A stretch of 64,000 bases of DNA from Dorea longicatena (lineage in GTDB: Bacteria > Bacillota > Clostridia > Lachnospirales > Lachnospiraceae): assembly GCF_025150085.1 (NCBI RefSeq), contig NZ_CP102280.1, positions 759,001-823,000 on the forward strand, read 5' to 3'. Below the pieces are notes generated by a model. The model saw only the letters and a program-made list of their open reading frames with translations, had not been told where the DNA came from and did not search any database. Of the stretch, positions 1-5,904 are shown in pieces. The position numbers and the translations under genes were made by a program. Numbering within the stretch: position 1 is the first letter of the stretch; every line of letters starts with the position of its first letter.

Positions 1-395
1 TCGAGATCCCAAGAGCAGCTCTTACAGCTGATCAGATCGCTTCAGAAGCTGACTTCTTCTGCTTCGGTACAAACGACTTAACACAGATGACATACGGATT
101 CTCTCGTGACGATGCTGGTAAGTTCTTAGACGCTTACTATGATGCTAAGATCTTCGAGAACGATCCATTTGCTAAGCTTGACCAGACAGGTGTTGGTAAA
201 TTAATGGAAATGGCTATCGAATTAGGTAAGCCAGTTAACCCAAGCCTTCACGTTGGTATCTGTGGAGAGCACGGTGGAGATCCATCTTCAGTTGAATTCT
301 GCAACAAGATCGGTCTTGACTATGTATCTTGCTCACCATTCCGTGTACCAATCGCTCGTCTTGCAGCAGCACAGGCAGCAATTAACCAGAAATAG
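1..395 (+). CDS. ppdK: Pyruvate, phosphate dikinase, C-terminal end (partial at left edge)
   Basis: The reading frame is open from base 3 to a TAG stop at 393-395, so only about the last 130 residues are present. The piece contains [20 protein letters not shown] and the ending [15 protein letters not shown], which are hallmarks of the PEP/pyruvate-binding TIM barrel of PPDK. The CGEHGG segment carries the catalytic cysteine of the family. The enzyme interconverts pyruvate, ATP and phosphate with PEP, AMP and pyrophosphate, a usual glycolytic/gluconeogenic step in anaerobic Clostridia. It fits with pckA in this window. The last 14 bases of the gene are repeated at 2880, at the right edge of the insert described below. 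Confidence 0.95.
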   Translation, partial: EIPRAALTADQIASEADFFCFGTNDLTQMTYGFSRDDAGKFLDAYYDAKIFENDPFAKLDQTGVGKLMEMAIELGKPVNPSLHVGICGEHGGDPSSVEFCNKIGLDYVSCSPFRVPIARLAAAQAAINQK

Positions 396-539
396 TACAC
401 TGTAGGTGACTAACATAGAACGTTAATTAGCTTATATAGAAAACCCCTTACATCAATTATGGTGTGAGGGGTTTTTTACGTGAAAAATGTACAAAAGTTT
501 TTGGGTGTGGTAGTATGATGATAAAGACAAATCGGTATT
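382..539 (+). repeat. Left copy of 158-bp direct repeat (ppdK tail, terminator, promoter region)
   Basis: The segment from TTAACCAGAAATAG (the last codons of ppdK) through the terminator to ATCGGTATT is repeated at 2880-3081 with only a few base differences. The right copy is 44 bases longer because it carries a palindromic element. The left copy lacks that element and so shows the empty site. Confidence 0.92.
441..477 (+). terminator. Rho-independent terminator of ppdK
   Basis: A 12-bp stem (CCCCTTACATCA against TGGTGTGAGGGG, with G-U pairs) has a 4-base loop and is followed by six T. It lies about 45 bases past the ppdK stop. An almost identical copy is found at 2940-2975 inside the right-hand direct repeat. 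Confidence 0.9.
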
Positions 540-562
540 TTCCCATGATAAAGAAGTAAATA

Positions 563-624
563 TTGTAAAGGAAACTTGACAAGATGAGCGTGTCATGCTA
601 TAGTAAGATTGTAAAGGAAACTTG
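563..624 (+). promoter_or_regulatory. Promoter with two flanking operator-like repeats for the XRE operon
   Basis: TTGACA at 576-581 and TATAGT at 599-604 are separated by 17 bases, a near-consensus sigma-A promoter. The 16-mer TTGTAAAGGAAACTTG occurs twice, at 563-578 and 609-624. One copy overlaps the -35 box and the other the start-site region. This layout suits autorepression by the XRE protein encoded just downstream. Repressor binding is inferred. Confidence 0.75.
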
Positions 625-644
625 TCATGCAAGGAGGCGTTTTT

Positions 645-860
645 TTGAAGAATAAAGTTGAGCAATTACGAAAGGAGCGAGGACTAAATCAGGATGATTT
701 TGCAAAAATGCTTCGTGTTTCAAGGCAAACCATTAGTTCAATCGAAACAGGAAAGTATAATCCATCATTGGAATTAGCTTTTGCAATTTCAGACTTTTTT
801 GGCAAACGAATTGAAGAAATCTTTATCTATGAAAGAGGTGCAGAAAATGAAAAAGAGTAA
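645..860 (+). CDS. XRE/Cro-family transcriptional regulator, 71 aa
   Basis: This is a compact helix-turn-helix protein: KVEQLRKERGLNQDDFAKML, then SRQTISSIETGKYNPS and the IEEIF ending seen in the small YozG/YgzD-like XRE group. The TTG at 645 is chosen as start because AAGGAGG at 631-637 sits seven bases upstream; the ATG at 627 lies upstream of that ribosome site and cannot use it. It overlaps the next gene by 14 bases, so the two are translationally coupled. It probably represses its own promoter through the repeated 16-mers. Confidence 0.9.
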   Translation: MKNKVEQLRKERGLNQDDFAKMLRVSRQTISSIETGKYNPSLELAFAISDFFGKRIEEIFIYERGAENEKE

Positions 861-1290
861 TTTGATAACCGGGATACTATATGTGCTTTTCGGCGTGGCT
901 TGTTTGATTGTTGCGCTGTTGATTGAAACAAAGTTAGAGGGCATTTTATGGGGCTTTGCGGGCGCAGGTATCTTCCCCGGAATTATGATGATATGCAAAT
1001 ATTTTTATTGGAGTTCCCCCAAAAATAAAGAGCGATACGAAGAGCGTTTGGAGAACGAACGAATTGAACAGCATGACGAGTTGAAAACAAAAATCAGAGA
1101 TAGAGCCGGAAGATATACTTACAGCTTAGGATTGCTGGTTGTTTGTTTCTCCATTTTGGTTTTCGGTATTCTCGGAGCATTGGAAGTCATTGATAATGCT
1201 CGCATGATTGTACTCTATCTCAGCGGATATTTACTGTTTCAAGTTATCGCAGGAATTGTCATTTTTAATAAGCTGATGAAAAAGTATTAA
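847..1290 (+). CDS. Small multi-spanning membrane protein, 147 aa
   Basis: I do not recognise a named function. The protein begins MKKSNLITGI and has four hydrophobic spans: roughly residues 6-24, 28-46, 95-115 and 122-142. A charged, Glu/Arg/Lys-rich cytoplasmic loop lies around residues 52-90. The start at 847 has GAAAGAGGTG upstream and overlaps the XRE gene by 14 bases. Pairs of a small XRE regulator and a small membrane protein like this are common in Firmicute genomes, where the membrane protein may be a sensor or anti-repressor. That role is inference. Confidence 0.8.
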   Translation: MKKSNLITGILYVLFGVACLIVALLIETKLEGILWGFAGAGIFPGIMMICKYFYWSSPKNKERYEERLENERIEQHDELKTKIRDRAGRYTYSLGLLVVCFSILVFGILGALEVIDNARMIVLYLSGYLLFQVIAGIVIFNKLMKKY

Positions 1291-1584
1291 GGAAAAATCC
1301 CTTTAGGAACTAAAGGGCGCACTTCTATACTCTCCTATCGGGAGTATGTGCGTCCTGCGGAGCTTCATTCCCAGTCAGCAGAAGAAAACTGCCCGACCGA
1401 GAATGTTTCGTCACTTCGTTCCGTCAAGGGAGCTACACTCCCTTGCGCCGCTTATGCGGCTATCCCTTGTGGACTTGCCGTCTGCAAACAGCATAAAATG
1501 CTGTTCGCCGCCAGCAAGTTTGAAGGCGAATAAAATGAATTTTATGGAACAAGCAAATCGGAAGTTCAATGTGAGGAAAATTAG
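1291..1584. other. Non-coding stretch with a chain of hairpins
   Basis: No convincing gene lies here; short open frames exist but have no ribosome site or homology that I recognise. It opens with a CCCTTTAG/CTAAAGGG hairpin (1299-1317), probably ending the XRE operon. Next is a larger hairpin (CGCAC..GTGCG with ATACTC/GAGTAT inside, about 1318-1352). Smaller ones follow near 1427-1446 (AAGGGAG/CTCCCTT), 1447-1460 (GCCGC/GCGGC) and 1491-1505 (CAGCAT/ATGCTG). The stretch is clearly richer in GC than the genes around it. It could be a structured RNA or remnant of a mobile element. Confidence 0.6.
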
Positions 1585-1782
1585 ATGAAGAAAAAGTCTT
1601 ATTGGTTAAGTATTAGTGTGTTCGTATTGATACTGATATGGACGGGTTATTATTATGCAATGCAGTACACAGGAGGATTTGCAGACTTAAAGGACTCTAT
1701 TGTTTGTGGGATTGTAGGTTTGATATGTATCGTATTTATCGTGAAAAGAACTATTGACTTTTTGAAAAACAAAAAATCGTAA
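1585..1782 (+). CDS. Small two-span membrane protein, 65 aa
   Basis: This is a short protein with a lysine-rich N-terminus (MKKKSYW), two hydrophobic spans at about residues 7-27 and 38-54, and a lysine-rich tail. The layout suggests a small integral membrane protein with both ends in the cytoplasm. A weak ribosome site (GTGAGGA) precedes the ATG. No family is recognised. It shares the low GC of the other insert genes. Confidence 0.65.
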   Translation: MKKKSYWLSISVFVLILIWTGYYYAMQYTGGFADLKDSIVCGIVGLICIVFIVKRTIDFLKNKKS

Positions 1783-1832
1783 AATTTCAGTTTATAGAAT
1801 TAAGAAAATGAAATGTAAGGAGGAGTATGTAA

Positions 1833-2165
1833 ATGAAATTAGCAGATTTAGCAACAGGCTCTGATTGGATAGTGTGGATTGTCTTTGCGATATTTGCTGT
1901 ACTTTCTATTATTTTACTTTCTGGACATGGAAGCTGGTTCATTTCTGGATATAATACAGCTTCAAGAGAAGAAAAGGAAAAATATGATGAAAAGAAGTTA
2001 TGCAGAACAATGGGAATTGGAATGTCTATTATAGCAATTCTTGCATTAACTATGAGCTTGTTTGAAAATATTTTGCCTGCATTTTATATATATATTGCAT
2101 TGGGGATTATTTTGGTTGATGTCGTGGTAATTATCATTTTAGGAAACACACTATGCAGAAAGTAA
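1833..2165 (+). CDS. DUF3784 family membrane protein, 110 aa
   Basis: The region GHGSWFISGYNTAS, EEKEKYDEKKLCRTMG is the signature of the DUF3784 family of small Firmicute membrane proteins, function unknown. There are three hydrophobic spans: about residues 13-31, 63-80 and 85-105, with the signature loop between the first and second. A strong AAGGAGG lies 11 bases upstream of ATG 1833. DUF3784 genes often occur in accessory islands near small regulators, which matches this location. Confidence 0.88.
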   Translation: MKLADLATGSDWIVWIVFAIFAVLSIILLSGHGSWFISGYNTASREEKEKYDEKKLCRTMGIGMSIIAILALTMSLFENILPAFYIYIALGIILVDVVVIIILGNTLCRK

Positions 2166-2205
2166 TAACATCAAGTTAGGAGAATTGAGAAAATCGAAGT
2201 TTGTG

Positions 2206-2652
2206 ATGGTAGATAATATGGAATGGTTTAATGTTTTTGGGCTGATTTTTATTGCAGTCATTATGATACCCAATGTTGTATTTGCGATTAAGTGCAAAGA
2301 TGGATTTGATAATAAGTGGAACAATAAATATGTTGAGGTCACAGAACAAGTAGGGAGATTGGGTTGTTTCGGATTCATGATAATCAATATTCCGGGAACT
2401 TGGTTCGGGTGGTGGTCTGACGAAGCATTTGCACTATATCTGATTGTAGATACCATATTGGTAATGCTTTATTGTGCTATTTGGATTATATGTTTTAAGA
2501 AAAACAGCGTTTTCAGAGCATTAGCACTTTCTATTATTCCTTCAATGTTGTTCTTATTTAGTGGGATTATGAGTAGGTCAGTGCTATTGATTATTGCATC
2601 AGTATTATTTGCACCAAGTCATATTATGATTTCATATAAAAATGTAAAATGA
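2206..2652 (+). CDS. Multi-spanning membrane protein of unknown function, about 148 aa
   Basis: There are about four to five hydrophobic spans, the first starting at EWFNVFGLIFIAV, with a short charged loop KCKDGFDNKWNNKY after span one. The sequence is complete to a TGA-type end at 2650-2652. The start is uncertain: AGGAG at 2178-2182 is too close to TTG 2185, so ATG 2206 or ATG 2218 is more likely. I recognise the general type (hypothetical membrane proteins of Clostridia found beside DUF3784) but no function. Confidence 0.7.
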   Translation: MVDNMEWFNVFGLIFIAVIMIPNVVFAIKCKDGFDNKWNNKYVEVTEQVGRLGCFGFMIINIPGTWFGWWSDEAFALYLIVDTILVMLYCAIWIICFKKNSVFRALALSIIPSMLFLFSGIMSRSVLLIIASVLFAPSHIMISYKNVK

Positions 2653-2685
2653 TATTTACAAATTCCAGTTTTCGGAGGTCGAAGT

Positions 2686-2883
2686 ATGGGATTGCTTGAT
2701 AGGTTAAAATCGAATAAAAACAACAAAGATTTCTTTGAATGGTTAGATTTACTTTTAAAGAATGAATTGAGTAGTGAAATAAAAGCGATTATCTTTAATT
2801 TATATGAAGATACAGATAATAAATGGTCTATTGAATTAGTCGGCACATTTTCATTCAATAAGGATAATGACGATTGGGCTTAA
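2686..2883 (+). pseudogene. 3'-truncated small soluble protein gene cut at the direct-repeat junction
   Basis: The 65-aa frame starts MGLLDRLKSNKN with a GGAGG ribosome site and reads like the N-terminus of a soluble acidic protein (DFFEWLDLLLKN, ending NKDNDDWA). The stop TAA arises exactly where the right direct repeat (TTAACCAGAAATAG) begins. The likely original C-terminus is therefore missing. The fragment resembles the start of immunity-protein-like families, but I cannot confirm this. Truncation is inferred from the position of the junction. Confidence 0.6.
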
Positions 2884-3081
2884 CCAGAAATAGTACACTG
2901 TAGGTGACTAACATAGAACGTTAATTAGCTTATATAGAAAACCCCTTACATCAATTATGGTGTGAGGGGTTTTTATGTCGCCATGCGTTCAAGAGAAGTT
3001 GCCGATGGCAAGTTCTCTGTGTGAAAAAATGTACAAAAGTTTTTGGGTGTGGTAGTATAATGATAAAGAAAAATCGGTATT
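2880..3081 (+). repeat. Right copy of the direct repeat, with an inserted palindrome
   Basis: This copy matches 382-539 from TTAACCAGAAATAG to ATCGGTATT. It includes a second copy of the ppdK terminator (2940-2975). It contains a 44-base addition not present in the left copy, which corresponds to the palindromic element at about 2976-3021. It ends just upstream of the two-component genes, so it probably keeps the original promoter region of that operon, including TATAAT near 3056. Confidence 0.92.
2976..3021 (+). repeat. Dispersed palindromic repeat, copy A
   Basis: An imperfect inverted repeat with core GAGAAGTTGCCGATGGCAAG and TTCTC/GAGAA arms. It shares the leading TCGCCATGCGTTC with copy B at 26453. 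The left direct repeat lacks exactly this block, so it is a discrete insertion unit of about 44 bases. Confidence 0.8.
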
Positions 3082-3162
3082 GTTTTAATATGTCTTGGAT
3101 GCGGAAGGCGAACAAAAGCTAGTTTCTATTCTGGATAGTTAATAAAGAGAGGTGCATATGCT

Positions 3163-3852
3163 ATGCCAGGTATACTCGTGGTTGAAGATGATGAAAATTT
3201 AAATCGTGGAATTACATTCTCACTGAAAAAATCCGGATATGAGGTTTTTTCAGCAGAATCAGTGAAAAAAGCGAAAAGAATTGCAAGTGATCATAATGTG
3301 GATGTTACCATTTGTGATGTGAATCTTCCGGATGGGAATGGACTGGAATTTGTAAGGTGGATGAGATGCAATTATAATACATACATTATTTGTCTTACAG
3401 CACTAGATCAGGAGATGGATCAGGTCATGGGATATGAAGCAGGGGCAGATGATTATATTACAAAGCCGTTTAGTCTTTCGGTACTTCTTTTGAAAATAGA
3501 AGCACATTTCCGCCGCAGACAGGAGAAAACGGGAGCCGGAAAGATGATTTCGGGAGATATCGTATTTATCGCAGGAGAAATGAAAGTCCTGATAAAGAGT
3601 CGTGAAATCAGTCTGACAAAAACGGAGTTGAAAATGCTGACTTTTTTTCTTCAGAATCCGAAACAGATTCTTTCAAAAACACAAATATTGGAAAATGTGT
3701 TTGATCTGGAAGGGGATTTTGTGGATGAAAATACAATCGCTGTCAATATCAGAAGACTCCGTGAGAAAATCGAAGACAATCCGGCTGCACCGGTCTATAT
3801 AAAGAATATCAGAGGTCTTGGGTATATATGGAATCAGGAGGTAAGGCAGTGA
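3163..3852 (+). CDS. OmpR-family response regulator, 229 aa
   Basis: The receiver domain (residues 1-115) has the acidic pair E8/D9-D10, the phospho-acceptor D52 in ICDVNLPDGNG, the switch T in CLTALD and the K in ITKPF. A winged-helix DNA-binding domain of the OmpR/PhoB type (about 130-225) follows, with the typical ending IRGLGYIW. The gene overlaps the kinase gene by four bases and is followed by an ABC/FtsX transporter. This arrangement suggests control of that transporter in response to a cell-envelope or antimicrobial-peptide signal. The signal is not known. Confidence 0.94.
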   Translation: MPGILVVEDDENLNRGITFSLKKSGYEVFSAESVKKAKRIASDHNVDVTICDVNLPDGNGLEFVRWMRCNYNTYIICLTALDQEMDQVMGYEAGADDYITKPFSLSVLLLKIEAHFRRRQEKTGAGKMISGDIVFIAGEMKVLIKSREISLTKTELKMLTFFLQNPKQILSKTQILENVFDLEGDFVDENTIAVNIRRLREKIEDNPAAPVYIKNIRGLGYIWNQEVRQ

Positions 3853-5093
3853 CAAAGAGATATCGCAAGAAGATCACAGTAGCGCTCTCCTTGGTTTTGC
3901 CTGTCATAGTATTGTTTGCAATATTAAATTGCTTTACCACATATGTGTTTTATGAAGATTATAAATATAAAATGAATCTTATGACAGAGATTGCTACAAA
4001 GGAAGAATTTTCCGGGCTGGATGCTGTTTCGGAATTGCTTAAGGATAAGGATATTGAAACCAACGAACAGGGAAGGCGATTATTGGAGCAATATGGATAC
4101 TGGGGAAATAAAGGGAATGCATTTTATATGCAATTCCGGCATCAGGTTATGGTGACCGGTGCTGTAAGCACTGTGATATGCGTGCTTCTTTTGACTTTTT
4201 TACTTTATTGGAAGAAAAAAGAAGATGCGTGTCATCAGAAAATTTTAGACCAGTTGGAAGAAATTCTGATCAGATTCCGTGAAAATAAATTTGATGCTTT
4301 ACTGAAAACGGAAAATCCAGCAGAACTGGAAAAATTGAATGACCAGCTTGAAGCAATCGGACATCATATTCAGTTGCTAAAGGAAGAAGCACGGGAAGAA
4401 AAAGAGAGCACGAAAGAAATGGTTTCTGATATCTCTCACCAGTTAAAGACACCGGTTGCAGCTTTGGATACATGTTTTAGTGTGCTGATGCAGAATGACT
4501 TAAGTGCCACAGAACAGGAGGAGTTTCGTATCCGTTGTCGGAGTGCTCTGGATGGACTGGAGACATTATTGCAGTCGCTTCTTGAAATATCCAAGATGGA
4601 AACTGGACTGATTCAGATTAATAAGAAAAAACTTCCGCTTATGGATACTGTCATATCTGCTGTGAACTGTACTTATCCAAAAGCGGATGAGAAAGAAATT
4701 GAATTCGTTTTTGACTATGCAAAAGAGCTGGAAACATGCATGGTTATGCAGGATAAAAGATGGCTTGGTGAAGCTGTGATCAACGTTCTGGATAATGCAA
4801 TCAAGTACAGCCCGGATGGTTCAAAAATATTTATCCGGTTACAAAAAAGAAACGATCTTGTAAGAATGGAAATTGAGGATCAGGGAATTGGTATTCCGCA
4901 GAATGAGTATCACAAAATTTTTCAACGATTTTACAGAGGAAGTTCTAGGAAGGTCATGGAAAAGAGTGGTACAGGAATCGGACTTTTTCTATCGAGAGAA
5001 ATTATCGAAAAACACGGAGGTACAATCATGGTAACCTCCGGCAAAAAGAAAAAAGGAAGCACGTTTGTGATTCAATTACCATATGTTGGTTAA
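3849..5093 (+). CDS. Sensor histidine kinase, 414 aa
   Basis: Two transmembrane segments (about residues 11-31 and 100-122) flank an extracytoplasmic sensor region of roughly 70 residues. Next come a linker, an H-box DISHQLKTP with the phospho-histidine, an N-box (NVLDNAIKYS), DQGIGIP and GTGIGLFLSREI, so both DHp and ATP-binding domains are complete. GTG 3849 is chosen because AGGAGGT at 3836-3842 precedes it and it overlaps the regulator's stop (GTGA). The sensor region is larger than in BceS-type intramembrane kinases, so it may detect its ligand directly. Confidence 0.93.
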   Translation: MTKRYRKKITVALSLVLPVIVLFAILNCFTTYVFYEDYKYKMNLMTEIATKEEFSGLDAVSELLKDKDIETNEQGRRLLEQYGYWGNKGNAFYMQFRHQVMVTGAVSTVICVLLLTFLLYWKKKEDACHQKILDQLEEILIRFRENKFDALLKTENPAELEKLNDQLEAIGHHIQLLKEEAREEKESTKEMVSDISHQLKTPVAALDTCFSVLMQNDLSATEQEEFRIRCRSALDGLETLLQSLLEISKMETGLIQINKKKLPLMDTVISAVNCTYPKADEKEIEFVFDYAKELETCMVMQDKRWLGEAVINVLDNAIKYSPDGSKIFIRLQKRNDLVRMEIEDQGIGIPQNEYHKIFQRFYRGSSRKVMEKSGTGIGLFLSREIIEKHGGTIMVTSGKKKKGSTFVIQLPYVG

Positions 5094-5103
5094 ATTTTAA
5101 GTG

Positions 5104-5145
5104 GGCAGAAATCTTACAATTCTGTAAGACTTCTGCTCGTTTTTT
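5104..5145 (+). terminator. Rho-independent terminator after the two-component genes
   Basis: GCAGAA.TCTTACA pairs with TGTAAGA.TTCTGC around a 4-base loop, followed by TTTTTT. It separates the kinase from the downstream transporter genes. Confidence 0.85.
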
Positions 5146-5229
5146 GAAAGTGAAATGAAAGATTATCCTGATACAATTTGGATGTAGGGTGAAAAGGTAC
5201 ACTTTACAGAATTAAAAAGGAGGCAACAC

Positions 5230-5904
5230 ATGAGTGTGATATTAGAAACCAAGCAGCTTTGTAAGTTTTATGGCGCGGGTGAGAATCAGGTCAAAGCGGT
5301 CAATCAGGTGGACATTCAGATTGAGCAGGGAGAATTTGTCGCAATTGTTGGAAAGTCAGGTTCCGGTAAAAGTACATTACTTCATATGCTTGGAGGGCTA
5401 GATACCCCGACAAAAGGCAGTGTTACTTTAGCAGGGAAAGATTTATACAGGATGAAGGAAGATGCCCTTGCTGTTTTCCGCAGAAGAAAAATCGGATTTG
5501 TTTTTCAGGCATTTAATCTGGTTTCATCTGTTAATGTCTGGGAAAATATTGTACTGCCACTGGGGCTGGATGGAAGAAAAGTGGATGAAGCGTATGTAAA
5601 TGATATCATTGCAACTCTGGGGATTGAAAACCGGATTTATAATCTGCCAAATCAGTTATCCGGAGGACAGCAGCAGAGAGTAGCAATTGCAAGAGCACTG
5701 GTGAATCGTCCGGAAATTATATTTGCAGATGAGCCGACAGGAAATCTTGATTCTAAGACCAGTGATGAGGTAATCGCTCTGCTTAAGATGACAGCAAAAA
5801 AATATGGACAGACAATTGTAATGATTACCCATGATGACGAAATTGCACAGGTCGCTGACCGTATTCTGGTGATTGAGGACGGACAGGTGGTGGATTTCAG
5901 ATGA
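5230..5904 (+). CDS. ABC transporter ATPase of the MacB/LolD type, 224 aa
   Basis: Complete ATPase: Walker A GKSGSGKS, Q-loop FVFQAFNLV, signature LSGGQQQRVAIARA, Walker B IIFADEPTGNLD and H-loop MITHDDE. Family members pair with FtsX-type permeases and act in extrusion or sensing of peptides and lipids at the membrane. A strong AAAAGGAGG site precedes ATG 5230, and the gene overlaps the permease by four bases. Its position behind a regulator/kinase pair fits a stress-response transporter; the substrate is unknown. Confidence 0.94.
   Translation: MSVILETKQLCKFYGAGENQVKAVNQVDIQIEQGEFVAIVGKSGSGKSTLLHMLGGLDTPTKGSVTLAGKDLYRMKEDALAVFRRRKIGFVFQAFNLVSSVNVWENIVLPLGLDGRKVDEAYVNDIIATLGIENRIYNLPNQLSGGQQQRVAIARALVNRPEIIFADEPTGNLDSKTSDEVIALLKMTAKKYGQTIVMITHDDEIAQVADRILVIEDGQVVDFR

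Larger units (their letters stand above)
382..2879. mobile_element. 2.5-kb accessory insert at the 3' end of ppdK, flanked by long direct repeats
   Basis: The unit between the two direct-repeat copies has a net length of 2498 bases. It carries an XRE regulator, four small membrane-protein genes and a shortened gene cut at the right repeat, all more AT-rich than the flanks. Integration next to a gene's 3' end with the tail restored is typical of site-specific integrative elements. No integrase or relaxase is seen, so it may be a decayed or non-autonomous island, or the product of recombination of a circle carrying the ppdK tail. The direct repeats and content are seen; the mobility is inferred. 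Confidence 0.6.

Noticed and set aside
1346..1588. Two overlapping open frames in the hairpin-rich block
   Set aside because: They consist of hairpin sequence, lack ribosome sites and resemble no family.
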